From: Megascapheus bottae
Lineage: Eukaryota > Chordata > Mammalia > Rodentia > Geomyidae
Assembly (NCBI GenBank): GCA_024803745.1
Contig: JANJXV010000040.1
Location: forward strand, 114,501-178,500
Reading direction: 5' to 3'
DNA: 64,000 nt
The position numbers were made by a program, and so were the translations under genes. The notes below the pieces were generated by a model. It was not told the DNA's origin. It ran no database searches and was given only the letters and a program-made list of their open reading frames with translations. Below are positions 23,970-36,530 of this stretch, in pieces (the first letter of the stretch is position 1; every line of letters starts with the position of its first letter).

Positions 23970-24062
23970 ACATTCTTTACTGAAATAGAAGATATAATCT
24001 AAAGGGTCATATGGAAAAGAAAAGACCTAGAATAGCCAAAACAATTCTAGGCAAAAAGACCA

Positions 24063-24606
24063 TGAGTTTTATAGAATTACTGTGGCCCTGGATATAGCTA
24101 ACTAGTGTGCTGGTGACACACAGTCCAACAGCAATTCCTACAAGAGCAGAGTCAAGACACGGACCAGGGCTGGAAGCACCAGGTTCTCCTATAATTATAG
24201 AGGCGCCTTCTTTTAGAAAAGCAGGTCTAGTCCTCTTCCATGTTGCAGGGCTACCTCAGCTTGGGAATCTACCCACCTTTAAAGTGGTGAACAGAGCTTT
24301 GGAGAAAGAGGGAAGTCTCGCTTAGCTTGTGGCATGCTCTAGGACACAGGCCTCTGCATACTGCCAACTGAAAATGTCTACGACCAGGCAGGTGGGGAGG
24401 CCTAAAGTGCAGGAGAACCAACCATTTTGTAGCTCTGGCTGAGTTTTGCTAATAAGCCTGTGTATTTTTCTCACCATTGCTACTTCTTGAGAAGGGTGAC
24501 CGCCTGCAGGGGAGGGGCGGTGGCTGAAACCACTGGCTTCAGTAATAACTTCTAATTTCCTCCTCCTTTGGGGAGGAGGTTGGCAGTTGGGCTAACACTG
24601 GTCCTA

Positions 24607-24646
<40 letters not shown>

Positions 24647-25264
24647 GTCCTCCCTCAACCCCAAACGAATTCCATAAGAGCATTAGGATGGTCTGACAGT
24701 CTGATCTTTAGTGGATTTCTTGGATCACACTGAGGTGTCCATTTGCCCGAGAGGGTGAAAGTCCAGGATCCTCCCCCACTGTGCTCAGCTGGGAGTGGAG
24801 AATCCAGCAGCTCTTTCCACCACCTTCACAGAGGCTGGGCTGAGAATCCCAGCTGAGCCCAAACTGGGCTCGGGTGTGGGGCTCTGGTGACAGCAAATAC
24901 ACACTTGGGTGCCAGGGCACTGGAAACCCGACGTTGACCGTGTCTCAAAGTCAATTTGTAAGGCCTGCAAGGTCTGGAGTCAGTCGTGGCCAGCAAGCTC
25001 AGCTAGCTCAGCTTCCCAGTTTTAGGGGACAGCTAAGAGCTCCTTCAGATGCCTCCTCCTGGATCTGTGTGTGGACATGGGGGATAATAGGCCTGGGGTC
25101 AACCATTGTCAGCAGACCTGGGCACCCAGCATTCTTTGGCTCCCACTTCTGCACCCAATAAGACCTCCACCATTGGGAAATAGGCATCAAAGCATCGCCA
25201 GCCTTCAGGTGGATGTAAAGGAAAGTTCCACCTCAGTGTTACCAACCCTGAGCCTGTTTATATT
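24063..25264. other. No recognised gene; (TTA)n at 24606-24647
   Basis: Apart from the (TTA)n microsatellite I see no repeat family, exon or long open frame. Frames of 60-95 codons here lack recognisable features. Confidence 0.5.
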
Positions 25265-25640
25265 ATAACTAACTCAATTCCATACCAACTCAACTTGTAA
25301 CTTCCATTCTGAAGACACACTCAAACTTCCTGGGATTTGTCTTCCTCCCTTTGCCTCTGGGGTGGTCTGGGTAAATGAAGGGGCAGCAGAGACCATTCCC
25401 TTTTCTGGGTTTAAACACCTGCACGATGGTGATTGTGCCTGTTCAGTTGAACCTGCAGATGGTGATGGAATCACAGTCTCCACAAGCTGTACGTATTTCT
25501 CTTCTCCTGTCTATAAAAAACCCCAATTTGCTTAAGTTTCAGTTAAGCTTCTCAAGTCCCAACCAGGGGTTTGCCCCGGAGTGCACCCTAATACACTTTC
25601 CTTTGTCTCCACTTTCCCCTCTTTCTCAAACCCTTACACC
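25265..25640 (+). mobile_element. LTR-like dispersed repeat, copy 1
   Basis: Related to 28838-29100: both contain gcagcagagaccat, a tctcttc-cct-ctataa TATA-like element and cccaa-ttgcttag in the same order. Probably old LTRs; the family is unknown. Confidence 0.4.
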
Positions 25641-25989
25641 AACATTCTAAGAGAATCCGTATTTCTCAGATGCTTTCTTATCCAGAGGAGACCATTTTTC
25701 TGCTTCCTCAGTTCCTTTCCCTAGGTTTTCATGACTACTCTCCCTCTTTCTTTTACATTTCCCATAATCCTCATTTGCACTCAGCATCTCTCCCCTCCAG
25801 GCTTTTCAGCACTGGGTGCAGAATTCCCTTCCCCCAGCCAGAGACACCAGCACAGCTGCAAAACCTACTTAGGTTCAACTCCTTCCTCCAGTCCCTCCTC
25901 ACAGGAAATCATACTATTGGTTTCTCTGGAAGAGAGCTGAATGTGGGCCTGAGCCTTTTCCTCCTGTGATGTAAGGTGTCTCCAGAAAT

Positions 25990-27055
25990 TACAGTTGACC
26001 ACAGACAACTAGCAACTATAATCAAGGGACTTTGAACTTAGCAAGAAAAGAATGTTCCACAACCAAGGTCTTCCTTCTGGTAGAATCAAAGCTACTGCAG
26101 GGTGGTGGAAGCAGGCAGGAAATGGTGGGTTGCCACAGCCTTGTTTCTCAGCAGCACCAATGGAATGTCACACCTCCTGCTGAGTTGCCTGCAAATTTCT
26201 GCCCAGACTGGTTAAAGAAGCTGAACCTAGGGCCTGACTTTGGTGAAATCTCCCAGTGATTACCTCCTTGCTTCCCTGAGTACACTGGCTTCTGCAGGCT
26301 GGCACCCCATTGGTTTGGAAGACAATGTAAAGCTGAGACCTTAAAGTAAATTACCAGGGGAACAACTCTGAGGAAGCAATTTTTTTTTTTTTTTAAAGAT
26401 CAGGCTAGGATTTTCTGGGCAGGCACAGAAGATTTGGACTTGTTACCTTTCCACACAAGTGCAATCTTCCTCTTGCACTCTTGCTTATTACCACTTTTTC
26501 CCATGCCTCTTTAATTTCTCCTGCCTCACCTTCTGAAGATGACGCTGGTCTCTTGATCTTCAGGGGTTTATGGGAGTATTTCCATTTTCTGGAACTTGTT
26601 CAAGTTGATTCAGGGGCATTGACTCCATTCTTAGCCAGGGACCCTAAAAGCTTAGCCTATTTTACCATGAGGGTTGTCAAGATTAGATATCATAGCAATA
26701 TTTTCCTCCAAGCTGGAGATCATACACAACATTTAACATCTGCACAGGACTTTTCTTCAGCTGCCATGGTGCAGCTTGCTTAGCACTTGTTTGCAAAGGC
26801 ATTTTCTTGATTGTCTGGGGAACTTGATCTGTGTGACTCTAACAACATCTAAGTTAACTCTGCAGGCCTTTAGACAGATCTCAATAGGAAATGGATGAAA
26901 AATGAAAATTCATGGTACCCTCAGCATAAAGCAGATTAAAGGAAGACAGTTATCAGAGAAACCTCAGGCAAACAACCAGACAACTTAGCAGGAAAGCCTG
27001 AGGCAAGAACTTCAGAGATTTTGAAATCATATCAACATTATGTGGTTCATGTGTT
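25990..27055 (-). mobile_element. Old relative of the 36.8-42.6 kb provirus internal region
   Basis: In reverse orientation this matches 41650-42200, e.g. aatggaatgtcacacctcct, gcctgcaaatttctgc and tttgcaaaggcattttc. No matching LTR was found beside it. Identity looks clearly lower than between recent copies. Confidence 0.65.
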
Positions 27056-27067
27056 TAAATAAAAGGG

Positions 27068-27272
27068 CGGGGCTGGAGTGTAGCCTAGTGCTAGAGTACT
27101 TGCATGAAGACCCGGATTTGATTCCTTGGCACCACATATGTAGGAAAAATAAAAAAGCTGGAAGTGGTGCTGTGGCTCTGGCTCAAGTGGTAGAGCTTTA
27201 GCCCTGAGAAAAAAGTCTAAGGATAGTGCTCAGGCCCTGAGTTCAAGTCCCATGACTGGCAAAACAAAGAAA
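27068..27272 (+). mobile_element. Type B SINE
   Basis: ID-ID dimer, plus orientation, with a shortened head (agtacttgcatgaagaccc). Confidence 0.85.
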
Positions 27273-27563
27273 CAAAAAGCTCTTAGTTCCACTTCTTCAT
27301 CCTGCTTGCTTACATGTTTACCCCAATTTTGCCTTTTGCAGTGAGAGGTTAGTTTGTATGATTGACATATAGAGATTAGGCATCAGAACTCGGATGATAG
27401 TTTGTCTATATGTGGTCTTTGTCTTCATAAACCCCCACTTTGTGAATTCGGGGCTGCTCACTTCCCAGTTGGGTTAGCCCCAGCCAGTCAGCCCAATTAA
27501 CTTCAGACTTTTTACCACCAGAATTTGTAAATTCTTTCTTTCTTTCTTTTCTTTTTTATTTTT

Positions 27564-27752
27564 CTTTTTGGCAGTCCTGGGGCTTGAACTCAGGGCCTGA
27601 GCATTGTCCTTGGGCTTTCTCAAGGCTAGAGTTCTACCACTTAAGCTGCAGCACCACTTCCAGCTTTTTCTATGTGGTACTGAGGAATCGAACCTGGGTT
27701 TCCATGCATGCTAGGCAAGACCTCTACCACTAGGCCAAACTCCCAGCCCACT
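27564..27752 (-). mobile_element. Type B SINE
   Basis: ID-ID dimer, minus orientation, preceded by a T-rich tail. Confidence 0.85.
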
Positions 27753-28182
27753 GTTTGTGATTTAATGGGGTCTCAACCCACTTAAAATAGGAACAGGATC
27801 TCAAATGCAAAAATTCCTTTCCTGAACTGATGTCCCAGCTCAAAATTGACTGCCACTTGGGCTTTGAGCAGATACAGGGAGGTTAGGATTTTATACTATC
27901 CATTCATTTTGACTCCCTTGAGTTTTTACTACCCACTGTCACAAATGCCTGGCAAGTTCCTGCGCAGTCACGAAGTAGATAGACATGGGCAGTAAAAAAG
28001 AATGCTTACAAAGTATTCCATGATCTCCTGCCTCTGATTAATTTTAAATGGCCAAGCACAGGAGACTCTAGGGTCTGACACCATCTCTGCCATCTGAGCT
28101 GTGGCTTACTTACTGCATCTAGATGCTTCATTGCTTTTGTCCTGTCCATGTCCTTTCCACACAGGCTTTTCCACATTGGCTT

Positions 28183-28290
28183 TTCACTTGGTTGCTGGAC
28201 TTGAACTCAGGGTCTAAGTGCTGTCCTTCAGCTCTCCAGCTCAAGTCTGGAACTCTGCCACTTTGAGCCCCAAAGCAACTCTGCCTCCCC
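28183..28290 (-). mobile_element. Degraded ID tail
   Basis: acttgaactcagggtctaag and aactctgccactttgagcc resemble a decayed minus-strand type A tail. Confidence 0.5.
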
Positions 28291-28533
28291 AGTACCCTGA
28301 TGGCAGATTAGACATCACAGTCTCACAGGGACTTTGCCGGGGCTCAGTCAGGACCACAGTTTTCACTCAGAACCACAGTTTTTTGATTAAATGAGTCATT
28401 TTAAGAGGGCCGCTTTACTCCAATTAAAAGCAACAAGGTAGTCAACACAGAAGTCGTTTTTAAGCCTAGTGTTACCTGGAGCTTGTGAAGGACCGAAGTT
28501 AACATCTGACAGACTTGTAAGAATCTGTTGTCG

Positions 28534-28714
28534 GGCTGGGAGTTTGGCCTAGTGGTTAAAGTGCTTGCCTAGCATGCACGAAGACCCGGGTTTGATTCCT
28601 TGGTACCACATACATACAAAAAACTGGAAGAGGTGCTGCGGCTCAAGTGGTAGAGCTCTAGCCTTGAGAAAGTCCAAGGACAGTGCTCAAGCCCTGAGCT
28701 CAAGCCCAGGACTG

Positions 28715-28746
<32 letters not shown>
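28534..28746 (+). mobile_element. Type B SINE with long poly(A)
   Basis: Near-consensus ID-ID dimer (agtttggcctagtggttaaa) ending in about 28 A. The long tail and good match suggest a recent insertion. Confidence 0.9.
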
Positions 28747-28750
<4 letters not shown>

Positions 28751-28837
28751 TCTCTTCTCCTTCTCCATGGGCCTGCTGGAAACTGTTACAAACAAACAAA
28801 CAAAAACTCATAAGGGCAAACTGAAATAGCATTTAAA

Positions 28838-29100
28838 CAATCTGTTGGGCCCTTGGGGGTCGTGAGGGCAACTGAAATGGCAGCAGAGACCATCCCTCTT
28901 CTCATCAATGGCTGTGCAATGCTAACTGTGCCTGCAAGATGGCGACTGAATCACAGGCTCCACCAGCTACAAATATTTCTCTTCCCCTACCTATAACAAC
29001 CCCAACTTGCTTAGGTTCCAGCACAACCTCTCTGGTGCCCGCCCAGGGGGTTTTCCCTGAAGCAAACCCTACTAAACTATCCCTTGCCTTTACTTACCCC
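28838..29100 (+). mobile_element. LTR-like dispersed repeat, copy 2
   Basis: Related to 25265-25640; see that entry. Downstream sequence to 29560 contains no recognised gene. Confidence 0.4.
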
Positions 29101-29758
29101 ATGTCTGTTGGATAATATGGAGACTTTGCCAAAAAATCCCACAGACATCCAGGATGAGGGAACAAAGGAAGACTTTAATGCCCGGAAAGGGACCTGCAGA
29201 CTGGTCCCCCATAGCTGAGCAAATGGGAAGAAGCACAGGCTATTGCTGGGGTGACCTGTGTAGTCTGTGGGAAATGGACTGGTCACCTGATCCCCCAGGG
29301 GACCTCTAGCAGTAGTAGAGTGTTGGCAATCTTACCGGGCAGCCTGGTGATAGCTCAGCCTCAGGGGGCTGTCCCAGACCAGTGGGGGGCTAGGTGATTC
29401 TAATGAATGTTCCTGATGTTGCCTAGGGAACAAGCATGCTGGCTGGTGAGAGAGTTCTGAGAGGCCACCAGGCCTGCACTGTCACACTCTGTGTCTCTCC
29501 TCATCTCGAACCCTCACACACTCATTTTGGCAGTCCTACTTTTCCTTTTTTTTCCACTTGGAAGCAAACATGTAGGACAATCTTTCTTACAAATTTTATC
29601 CAGAAGCCCATTTCTAATTAAAAAAAAAACAAAAAAAACCCCAAAACCTTTTACTAATGTTTTTTTTTTACCACTTCATATTTTAGCCTTTATTTGCATT
29701 TGAAAAGTTCTTTGTAGGCTCAATGCAATGGTCTTAGCCTCCTGGCCTCTTTTAATTT

Positions 29759-29942
29759 TGTTTATTTATTTTGCCACTCTTGGGGCTGGAACTCTGAGCA
29801 CTGTCCTTGGGCTTTCCCCAAGGCTAGAGCTCTATCACTTAAGCCACAGCTCCACTTCCGGTTTTTTCTATGTATGTGGTACCAAGGAGTCAAACCCAGG
29901 TCTAGGCAAGCACTCTACCACTAGGCCAAACACCCAGCCCCA
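29759..29942 (-). mobile_element. Type B SINE
   Basis: ID-ID dimer, minus orientation, with a small deletion in the head. Confidence 0.85.
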
Positions 29943-30189
29943 GGCCTACTTTTAAAAGAGGCTTTTATTTATTTATTTTGCAGTCTGAGTAACTGCCTAG
30001 AACTCCATTAACAGTTTGAAGTCAAACAACAGGTTTTTTTCCTCAATGCAAAAATTACAAACATCACTGTACCAAATTTAAAAAAATTATTTATATAGAT
30101 AGATATAATTGCAAAATAGAACTGAAACCAAATTATCACACTGATAACATTTTAACCCTCCATTAATGCTTTTCCAAAAATTCTTTTTT

Positions 30190-30428
30190 TTTTTTTGAGA
30201 GTCACAGGGCTAGAACTCTGGGTTTATGTATTGTCCTGAGCTCTTCAGTCAAGGCTACAGCCCTACCCCTGGACCCCTTGAGCCACAGCCCCATGTCCTG
30301 TTTTCTAGTGATTAATTGGACATAAGATTCTCAAGGCCGTTAGTGTCCAGGCTGGCTTTGAACCTTGATCCTCAGATCTCAGCCTCCTGAGTAGCTAGGA
30401 TTATAGGCGTGAGCCACTGTGCCCAGCC
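30190..30428 (-). mobile_element. Type A SINE
   Basis: Full-length minus-strand dimer ending ggattataggcgtgagcc. Confidence 0.85.
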
Positions 30429-31024
30429 AAAAATTCTTTTCAAAGACATCCCAAAGGGAAATTTTCAAAATACCAATCACATCACCCATTTTACCATCAG
30501 GTTTCCAGTGCCAGTCTGTCAGGAAAAGAGGGTGAAGATGGTCCATTCAGCCCATGCTACTAGGTTTAGAGAACAGCTTTTGTGCCAGGTTATCGTCTTC
30601 CACCATGCGGGGACTCCCCATAGAGCCTGTTCCACTATGGTAACCAGAGCCACACCTTTGCCAGTTGACCTCTCACCCCCACAGATAGGCACACAGGCCT
30701 AACCTAACTTTTCCCTGTCCTTTCTCTTGGCACTTGATGATGTAAAGAGTTTTAAACAGACAGACGGGCAAAGTTTCTGACTGTGAAAAACAAACCTCCA
30801 CATTTAAATTATGAATGCTTATTTCTGATACATATCCTCAAATTTAGCAGAGAGAAATAAATCCCAAATCCTCTGATGCCTTTTGATAAACCACATAACT
30901 TAATTATAATGTAAAACTCGATTACAATGTAAACTGCCTTATGCATTCTATATAATACCAGATGTTTTTTCAAGTGCAAATTATGAAATCCTTAGAATAA
31001 TCTTTTAACTAGTTCCTCTTTAAA
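30429..31024. other. No recognised feature
   Basis: Unique-looking sequence, AT-rich from 30770. I see no exon, repeat family or RNA gene. Confidence 0.4.
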
Positions 31025-31036
31025 ACAATGCAATAA

Positions 31037-32100
31037 CTACTAAAGTAGAAAGACAATCAAGCAACTAGGAAAAGATATTTACCAATAATACATCAGACAA
31101 ATGTTCAATATCCAATATCTGCAGGGAGCGTAAGAAACTAACCCTCCCCCCAAACCCAACAAGCTAATCACTAAATGGGCAAGGATACTAAAGAGAGACC
31201 TATCAAAAGAAGGGGTTAAAATGGCAAAGAAAGATGAGAAAAATGCTTATCATCCATGGTCATAAAGGAAATGCAAATAAAAGCAACCCTAAGATACCAC
31301 TTTACCACAATCAGAATGGCAAATATTCTGAACTCAGACAACAAGAAATGCTGGCAGAGATGTGGAGAAAGAGGAATCCAACTACACTGCTTTGGAATGT
31401 AAACTAGTTCAGCCACTCTAGAAGGAAGTTTGGAGGTTTCTCCAAAAACTAAAAATTGACCTTCCCTATGATCCCGCCATACCACTCCTGGGCATCTACC
31501 CTGAGCATCATAAGCCGGATATGATAAGGACACCTGCTCAGCTATGTTCATCTCTGCACTATTCACAATAGCCAGGAGATGGAAAAAATCCAGATGCCCT
31601 CCTGCAGATGAATGGATACAGAAAATGTCGTATATTTATACAATGGAATTCTACACAGCCACCAGACAAAATACAATAATGGCATTCGCTGGGAAGTGGA
31701 TAAAACTAGAGCAAATCATGTTGAGTGACATAAGCCAAGACAAGAACAAAAGACACACGGTCTCCTTGATTTGTGGATATTAGATCTGAACAGTACAAAA
31801 GCGAGGACCCCATACTCGGGTATTCAAGGTCAGTGACATGGTCTTGGAGATATAAATATAACTACATAGACAAAGATCTATGATGAGATATATATTCTAT
31901 AGACATATGGATTTATTATATAGATCGATATGTATCTATGACATACAAACTCTCAGATTAATTGTATTCTTAAACTTATGTGCCAATGATTGCATATACA
32001 GAATCCATTCTTGAATACTTGTTTGTTAAACTTGACATATGAAATATGATGTAAAAAAGTCAGTGTCACTAAAAAACCTTTTAATAAAAAAATAAATAAC
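31037..32100 (+). mobile_element. 5'-truncated L1: ORF2 end and 3' UTR
   Basis: ORF2 carboxy-terminal sequence with stops, then a 3' UTR ending in an AATAAA-rich tail. A 12-bp target duplication acaatgcaataa flanks it at 31025-31036 and 32101-32112. ORF2 features include the ADEWIQKM and YTMEFYTA stretches near 31605-31680. Confidence 0.9.
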
Positions 32101-32112
32101 ACAATGCAATAA

Positions 32113-33067
32113 TTTTCTAAGACATTTGAAATACCTCAACCTAATCACTTTTCTTGAACTTTAGACTCAATTTTTTTGTGTTCAAGTAGAAATTCACCCA
32201 TTGTTTTATACAGCATGTAGATGATTTAATCTTGAATATGTTCATTCATGTGAACATTCACACACATTCATTCTCACAAAGATCTTAAAGCATGCAAAAT
32301 TAATATCTGCCATATATTTTTGGGGACTCTTAGTGTCAGGCAGGAGCTTTTTTTTTTTTTGGCCAATGTTACTCTTGCTCATGACAACCAAGTTTTAAAA
32401 TAAAACTTCTTAACAAAGTCCTAATTTAGACCATTTTGCATACCAATTTAAACCTGGGGAAACCAAGACTGATGCCTTTGTGCTGTCTTCGGATCGTCCA
32501 CTTAGCCAGGTTGGTAGAAATAAAAAACAAACCCAAACTAGCTTCCTTGCCTTACCTATGCCCACCGCAAATGCAGCCATGGGAGAACCAAGCCATACCA
32601 GGCTTGTGACCCATCCCAGCTGGGGCTGCAACTTTTATTCCCCAGAAATGTCCAAATAAATAATAACAAAGACACAGGATCCATATCCAGGATGGGTGCC
32701 AACTTCAAATAACAAAAAACAAAACACAAGACAGGAGACCTTTTCAAACAAGTGAATTACCCAGGGAAACAGAAATCAAAACCACAAGACAGACAAGACC
32801 ACAATGAAAATGAAAATGGCTGTGAGGTGTCAAGAAGCAGACCAGATTCTAGCTTCCACTGGGCTGACCGAGGCATCGGAGAGTGGGTGGCGTGTCCAGC
32901 TTTCTCATGCACAGCAGACAGACAGGACTCACCTCCACAGACCCACAGCCTTCTTGCTCACCACACCAAGGACAAAGCTCAAGTGCCTACACAGGCAGCT
33001 CAGTCTTCAGCTGGGAGGAGGCCGGTGGCAGGCCTGTACCCCTGGGACGGGGGTCCTCACATCCCCT
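32113..33067 (-). other. Possible leader of a decayed gammaretrovirus-like element
   Basis: Sequence between the L1 and the proline primer-binding site. It would be the 5' leader and start of gag of the element at 33068-33400, but I recognise no gag protein in it. Open frames of about 100-143 codons near 32752-33314 are on the opposite strand and lack features. Confidence 0.3.
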
Positions 33068-33085
33068 ATCCTGGATGAGCCCCCA
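33068..33085 (-). promoter_or_regulatory. Decayed primer-binding site for tRNA-Pro
   Basis: The minus strand reads tgggggctcatccaggat. The tRNA-Pro site of gammaretroviruses differs only at two CpG positions, both changed to CpA here, the expected decay of methylated CpG. It is two bases from the LTR end. Confidence 0.75.
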
Positions 33086-33087
33086 AG

Positions 33088-33400
33088 TGTTGTGGGGTCC
33101 TGATCCAGGAATAATGAGACCATTCAAGTCACAACTGGGAACAGATAAGATGTTTTTATTGAGTGAGAAATGTCTGATGCATCAGTATGACACTGAGGTC
33201 AAGTTCCCAGAATGTCATACCAGACTGTGTGTGAGAGTTCCTTCAAATCCCGGAAACCACAGGAAATTCCTGGCCTACCTAATTAGCATTTTTTACCTTC
33301 TGAAAAATACATAATCATACAAAAGGAGCACCTTACACGTGTGAGTCATACAGAGCAAACCAGCTTCAGGACAGGTACCCATGCCAACCAAGTTGAACAC
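33088..33400 (-). mobile_element. Gammaretrovirus-like 5' LTR (right edge approximate)
   Basis: Starts TG next to the primer site. AATAAA is present in minus orientation (plus tttatt near 33155). The right boundary could not be fixed, because no TG...CA pair with a target duplication was found. Confidence 0.6.
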
Positions 33401-33554
33401 ATATGGCTTTTTGGTGGGGTTAGCTGGAAAACTTTTAGCTTCAATCAGTAGAATAATATTGACATTACAAATAATATTGGCAATACTAAAAATTGGAACA
33501 AATTAAAACAACAAGTCATTTACTCCATTTCAAAATCCCCACCATGTTTTCTTA

Positions 33555-34340
33555 CCATGGTGACGTGTCCAGAAATTCTTCATTCTACCATGGAAGTCAA
33601 CGACCGTCCAGGAACAGTTCCCACATTTAAAAAGGAAAACTTCACTAACCCGCACCTCCATCTGGTAGGCCTCCTGGATTTTGGGGGGTCTGGCATCTCA
33701 AGTCTTGGGGCTCAACACCCCACTTTGGCTCACCCACTATCCCAGAGTTCCTGTCGATTTCTAGTTGTTTCTATGTCTTCTATACCCTTCTTTTTCTACT
33801 TTTTCTTCTATTCAGTTTCCCCCAGGAAGCATTTGGTGTTCAAGCAACCCCAGCAGTTGTGTCACAAGGTCTCCGACTCTCCATTTTGCCCTCATCTGAA
33901 CTGAAGATGGGAGAACCCTAAGCCCGGGCCCCACAGACTCCACCCCTTTCTCACCACAAGTAAATCTAGGGTTTGGATGACTGATTTTCATTTCTTGGTG
34001 CAGGAAGTGGAGGGGAAGAAGTTGAATAGGCCAGGCAGAATGAAACACACACCAGCCTAACAAACCACTAGAGCCCATAGATTCCTTCCCTCCTGGGGAC
34101 AACCTGAGATTCAGGTTATCTGCCCTCCTGCCCTGCGTGCGCCCCAAGTTGGAGGGCAGAACCTGGGGAGTCCCGGGAACCTGCCTCCTGGTCTGGAAGT
34201 GTAGGTGTAGGAGCCCTATTATTTAGTTATTTTATTATTTAGTTTTTTCCCAGGAATACCCCAGGACCTTTTTTTTCTCTACAGACTTCTGCAATACGAC
34301 CTTAGAGAGACAGTTATCCTGCATAATCCAGTAATTTTCT
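33555..34340. repeat. Paralogous block shared with 20510-21550
   Basis: Lacks the type B SINE present in the other copy. Identity of the repeat unknown. Confidence 0.7.
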
Positions 34341-34344
34341 TTTT

Positions 34345-34648
34345 CTTCTTTTTTTTTGTGGGTCATGGGATTGAACTTGGCCTAGGCTCTGTCCCTGAGC
34401 TCTTCAGCTCAAGGCAACCTCCCTACCCTTGAGCCAAGCCCCACTTCCCTTTGTCTAGAGGTTAATTGGAGATAAGAGTCTCAGGTTCTTACTCTGAAAT
34501 GTTATGCAATCTGAGAAATAAATTGAAAACTGAAAGACTAAAATTAAAAAGAGAGAGTTTCTAGTCCTTTTGTGTCCAGGCTGGCTAACCTTGATCCTCA
34601 GATCTAAACCTCCTGAGTAACTAGGATTACAGGCACAACACCCCTTTA
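34345..34648 (-). mobile_element. Type A SINE split by a 75-bp AT-rich insert
   Basis: ID tail at 34345-34487 and B1 head at 34563-34648. The interval 34488-34562 is not SINE sequence. Confidence 0.7.
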
Positions 34649-35951
34649 TGTTAAAAGCTCTGGAGAAACTAGGAATCCATGGAACATTTCTCAATATAAT
34701 AAAGGCTGTGTATGAGAAACCCCCTGCTAGTATTACACTTAATGGTGAAAAGCTAAAGCCATTCCCTCTAAAATCAGGAACGAGACAAGGATGCCCACTC
34801 TCTCCACTCCTCTTTAACATAGTACTACAATTCCTAGCCAGTGCAATAAGGCAAGAAGCAAGTATAAAGGGGGTCCAAGTAGGGAAAGAGGAAGTAAAAC
34901 TATCCCTCTTTGCAGATGACATGATTCTATATTTAAAGAATCCTATAGACTCTACCCCCAAGCTCCTTGAGCCGATTCAAAACTTTGGAAGAGTAGCAGG
35001 CTATAAAATGAACCCTCAAAAATCAACTGCCTTCCTTTATGCCAACAGTGAGAGGAACGAGGCAATAATCAGGAAAGAAACTCCTTTCACAATAGCCTCA
35101 AAGAAAATAAAGTACCTAGGAATTAGCTTAACTAAGAATGTAAAGGACCTTTTTGATGAAAACTTTAAAACCCCCAAAAAGGAAATTAAAGCAGAACTAA
35201 GGAAATGGAAAAACCTCCCATGCTCCTGGATTGGAAGAATCAACATTGTGAAAATGACAATCTTGCCAAGGGCTATCTACAAATTCAACGCAATACCCAT
35301 CAATATAGAAGAGGCAATTCAAAATTTCATATGGAATAACAAAAGACCCCGTATAGCAAAAACACTTCTTAGCAGAAAGAACAGCGCTGGAGGAATTTCA
35401 ATTCCAAACTTTAGACTCTATTACAGAGCTATAATTCTCAAAACAGCTTGGTACTGGCACAAGAATAGGCCTGAAGACCAATGGAATAGAACTGAGGACC
35501 CAGATATTAAACCACAGACCTATGGCCACCTAATCTTTGACAAGGGAGCCAAAAAAATAGAACGGAAGAAAGACAGCCTCTTCGACAAGTTGTGCTGGCA
35601 GAACTGGTTAAGCACCTGCAGAAAACTAAAGTTGGATCCTTCTTTGTCACTTTGCACTAGAATTAACTCCAAATGGATCAAAGACCTGGAGGTAAAAGCT
35701 GACACACTGAAAACTCTACAGGAAGGAATAGGAGATACACCAGGCCTCCTTGGCACAGGTCGAAACTTTCTTAATAAGGACCAAGAATCACAACAAATCA
35801 GAGAAAGACTGGATAAGTGGGACTGCATTAAACTGCAGAGCTTCTGTATGGCAAAGGACATAGCTAGTAAACTAATCAGGAAGCCTACAGAGTGGGAGAA
35901 GATCTTCACCAACCAAACAACGGACAAAGGCCTCATATCTAAAATATATCA
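34649..35951 (+). mobile_element. L1 ORF2 fragment with a 448-codon open frame
   Basis: An open frame covering the reverse transcriptase palm and downstream region of ORF2p: [29 protein letters not shown] (the F/Y-A-D-D catalytic motif), [35 protein letters not shown] and [20 protein letters not shown]. Endonuclease, the amino-terminal half and the carboxy-terminal Cys-rich part are absent. A small in-frame deletion lies before the NIEEAIQNF stretch (about 35305). L1 sequence ends at about 35951; the last codons of the frame are flanking sequence. It is a truncated retrotransposon, not a host gene. Confidence 0.9.
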
Positions 35952-36522
35952 ACTGTTTAGTGAGGAGGTTGGTGTGTGGGGTGTGGCCCAGTGAACAGAT
36001 GGTAGGCCTGGCTCCTGTTCACCTGCCACCACTGGAGTTAGGGGGACTGCACTGCCAGAAACCCTCCTCAGGGTCCGGTTACCTAAGCCTCTTTCCCCAC
36101 GCTGTCACTGTTGGAATGAACAGTTGCATCACCTCCTGTCCCACACACAGTACTCCCACTGGCAGCTATCTTAGCTTATTATACCCTGGCTCTAGGCCAG
36201 AGGGTGGGAACATGGAGAAGGGAGGGGCTGGGAAACCAAGTCTGGGTTTAGCCCCAACTCCCCTAGGGTGTCCTTGGAAAAACCCTCTGAGTGTGGGGGA
36301 AAAAAGAACAAATGGCAAGCAAACCTCGGGATGCATAAGCCTGCACCAGGCTGTGACCAGTAGGGAGCGGTGAAAACAAATGTAGGGCCTGGGATGTCGG
36401 GGGATTTGGTAAAGGTCATTATTGTGACCTTGGACAACCCCTGGCAGCCCAGATTTCAGAAGAGGGAGACACAAGACCCCTAAGCCAGGGCTAGGTCCAA
36501 AGTTCAAGCCCCAGGATTGGTG
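35952..36522. other. No recognised gene
   Basis: GC-moderate sequence with 130-150-codon frames lacking domains. The end (from about 36440) resembles a SINE tail before the (CA)n at 36531. Confidence 0.4.
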
Positions 36523-36527
36523 CATGT

Positions 36528-36530
<3 letters not shown>

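Larger units (their letters stand above)
21866..24062 (-). mobile_element. L1 with inverted 5' segment, carrying later insertions
   Basis: Minus-strand ORF2 carboxy-terminal sequence runs from about 23340 to 21866 (fragments with [49 protein letters not shown]). From 23341 to about 24062 the sequence is ORF2 on the plus strand ([11 protein letters not shown] to [13 protein letters not shown]). The two pieces meet at adjacent ORF2 positions, the pattern of twin-primed 5' inversion. A LTR-like insert (22808 to about 23245) and a type B SINE (23771-23969) lie inside. No 3' UTR or poly(A) is seen at the left edge, so that end has been lost. Confidence 0.8.

Noticed and set aside
28534..28746. tRNA-like A-box and B-box motifs as true tRNA genes
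   Set aside because: The motifs belong to ID-derived SINE heads and tails with poly(A) ends; no intact cloverleaf was recognised.
34648..35994. 448-codon frame as a possible host gene
   Set aside because: It is L1 ORF2, with the reverse transcriptase FADD motif and neighbouring L1 features, truncated at both ends.
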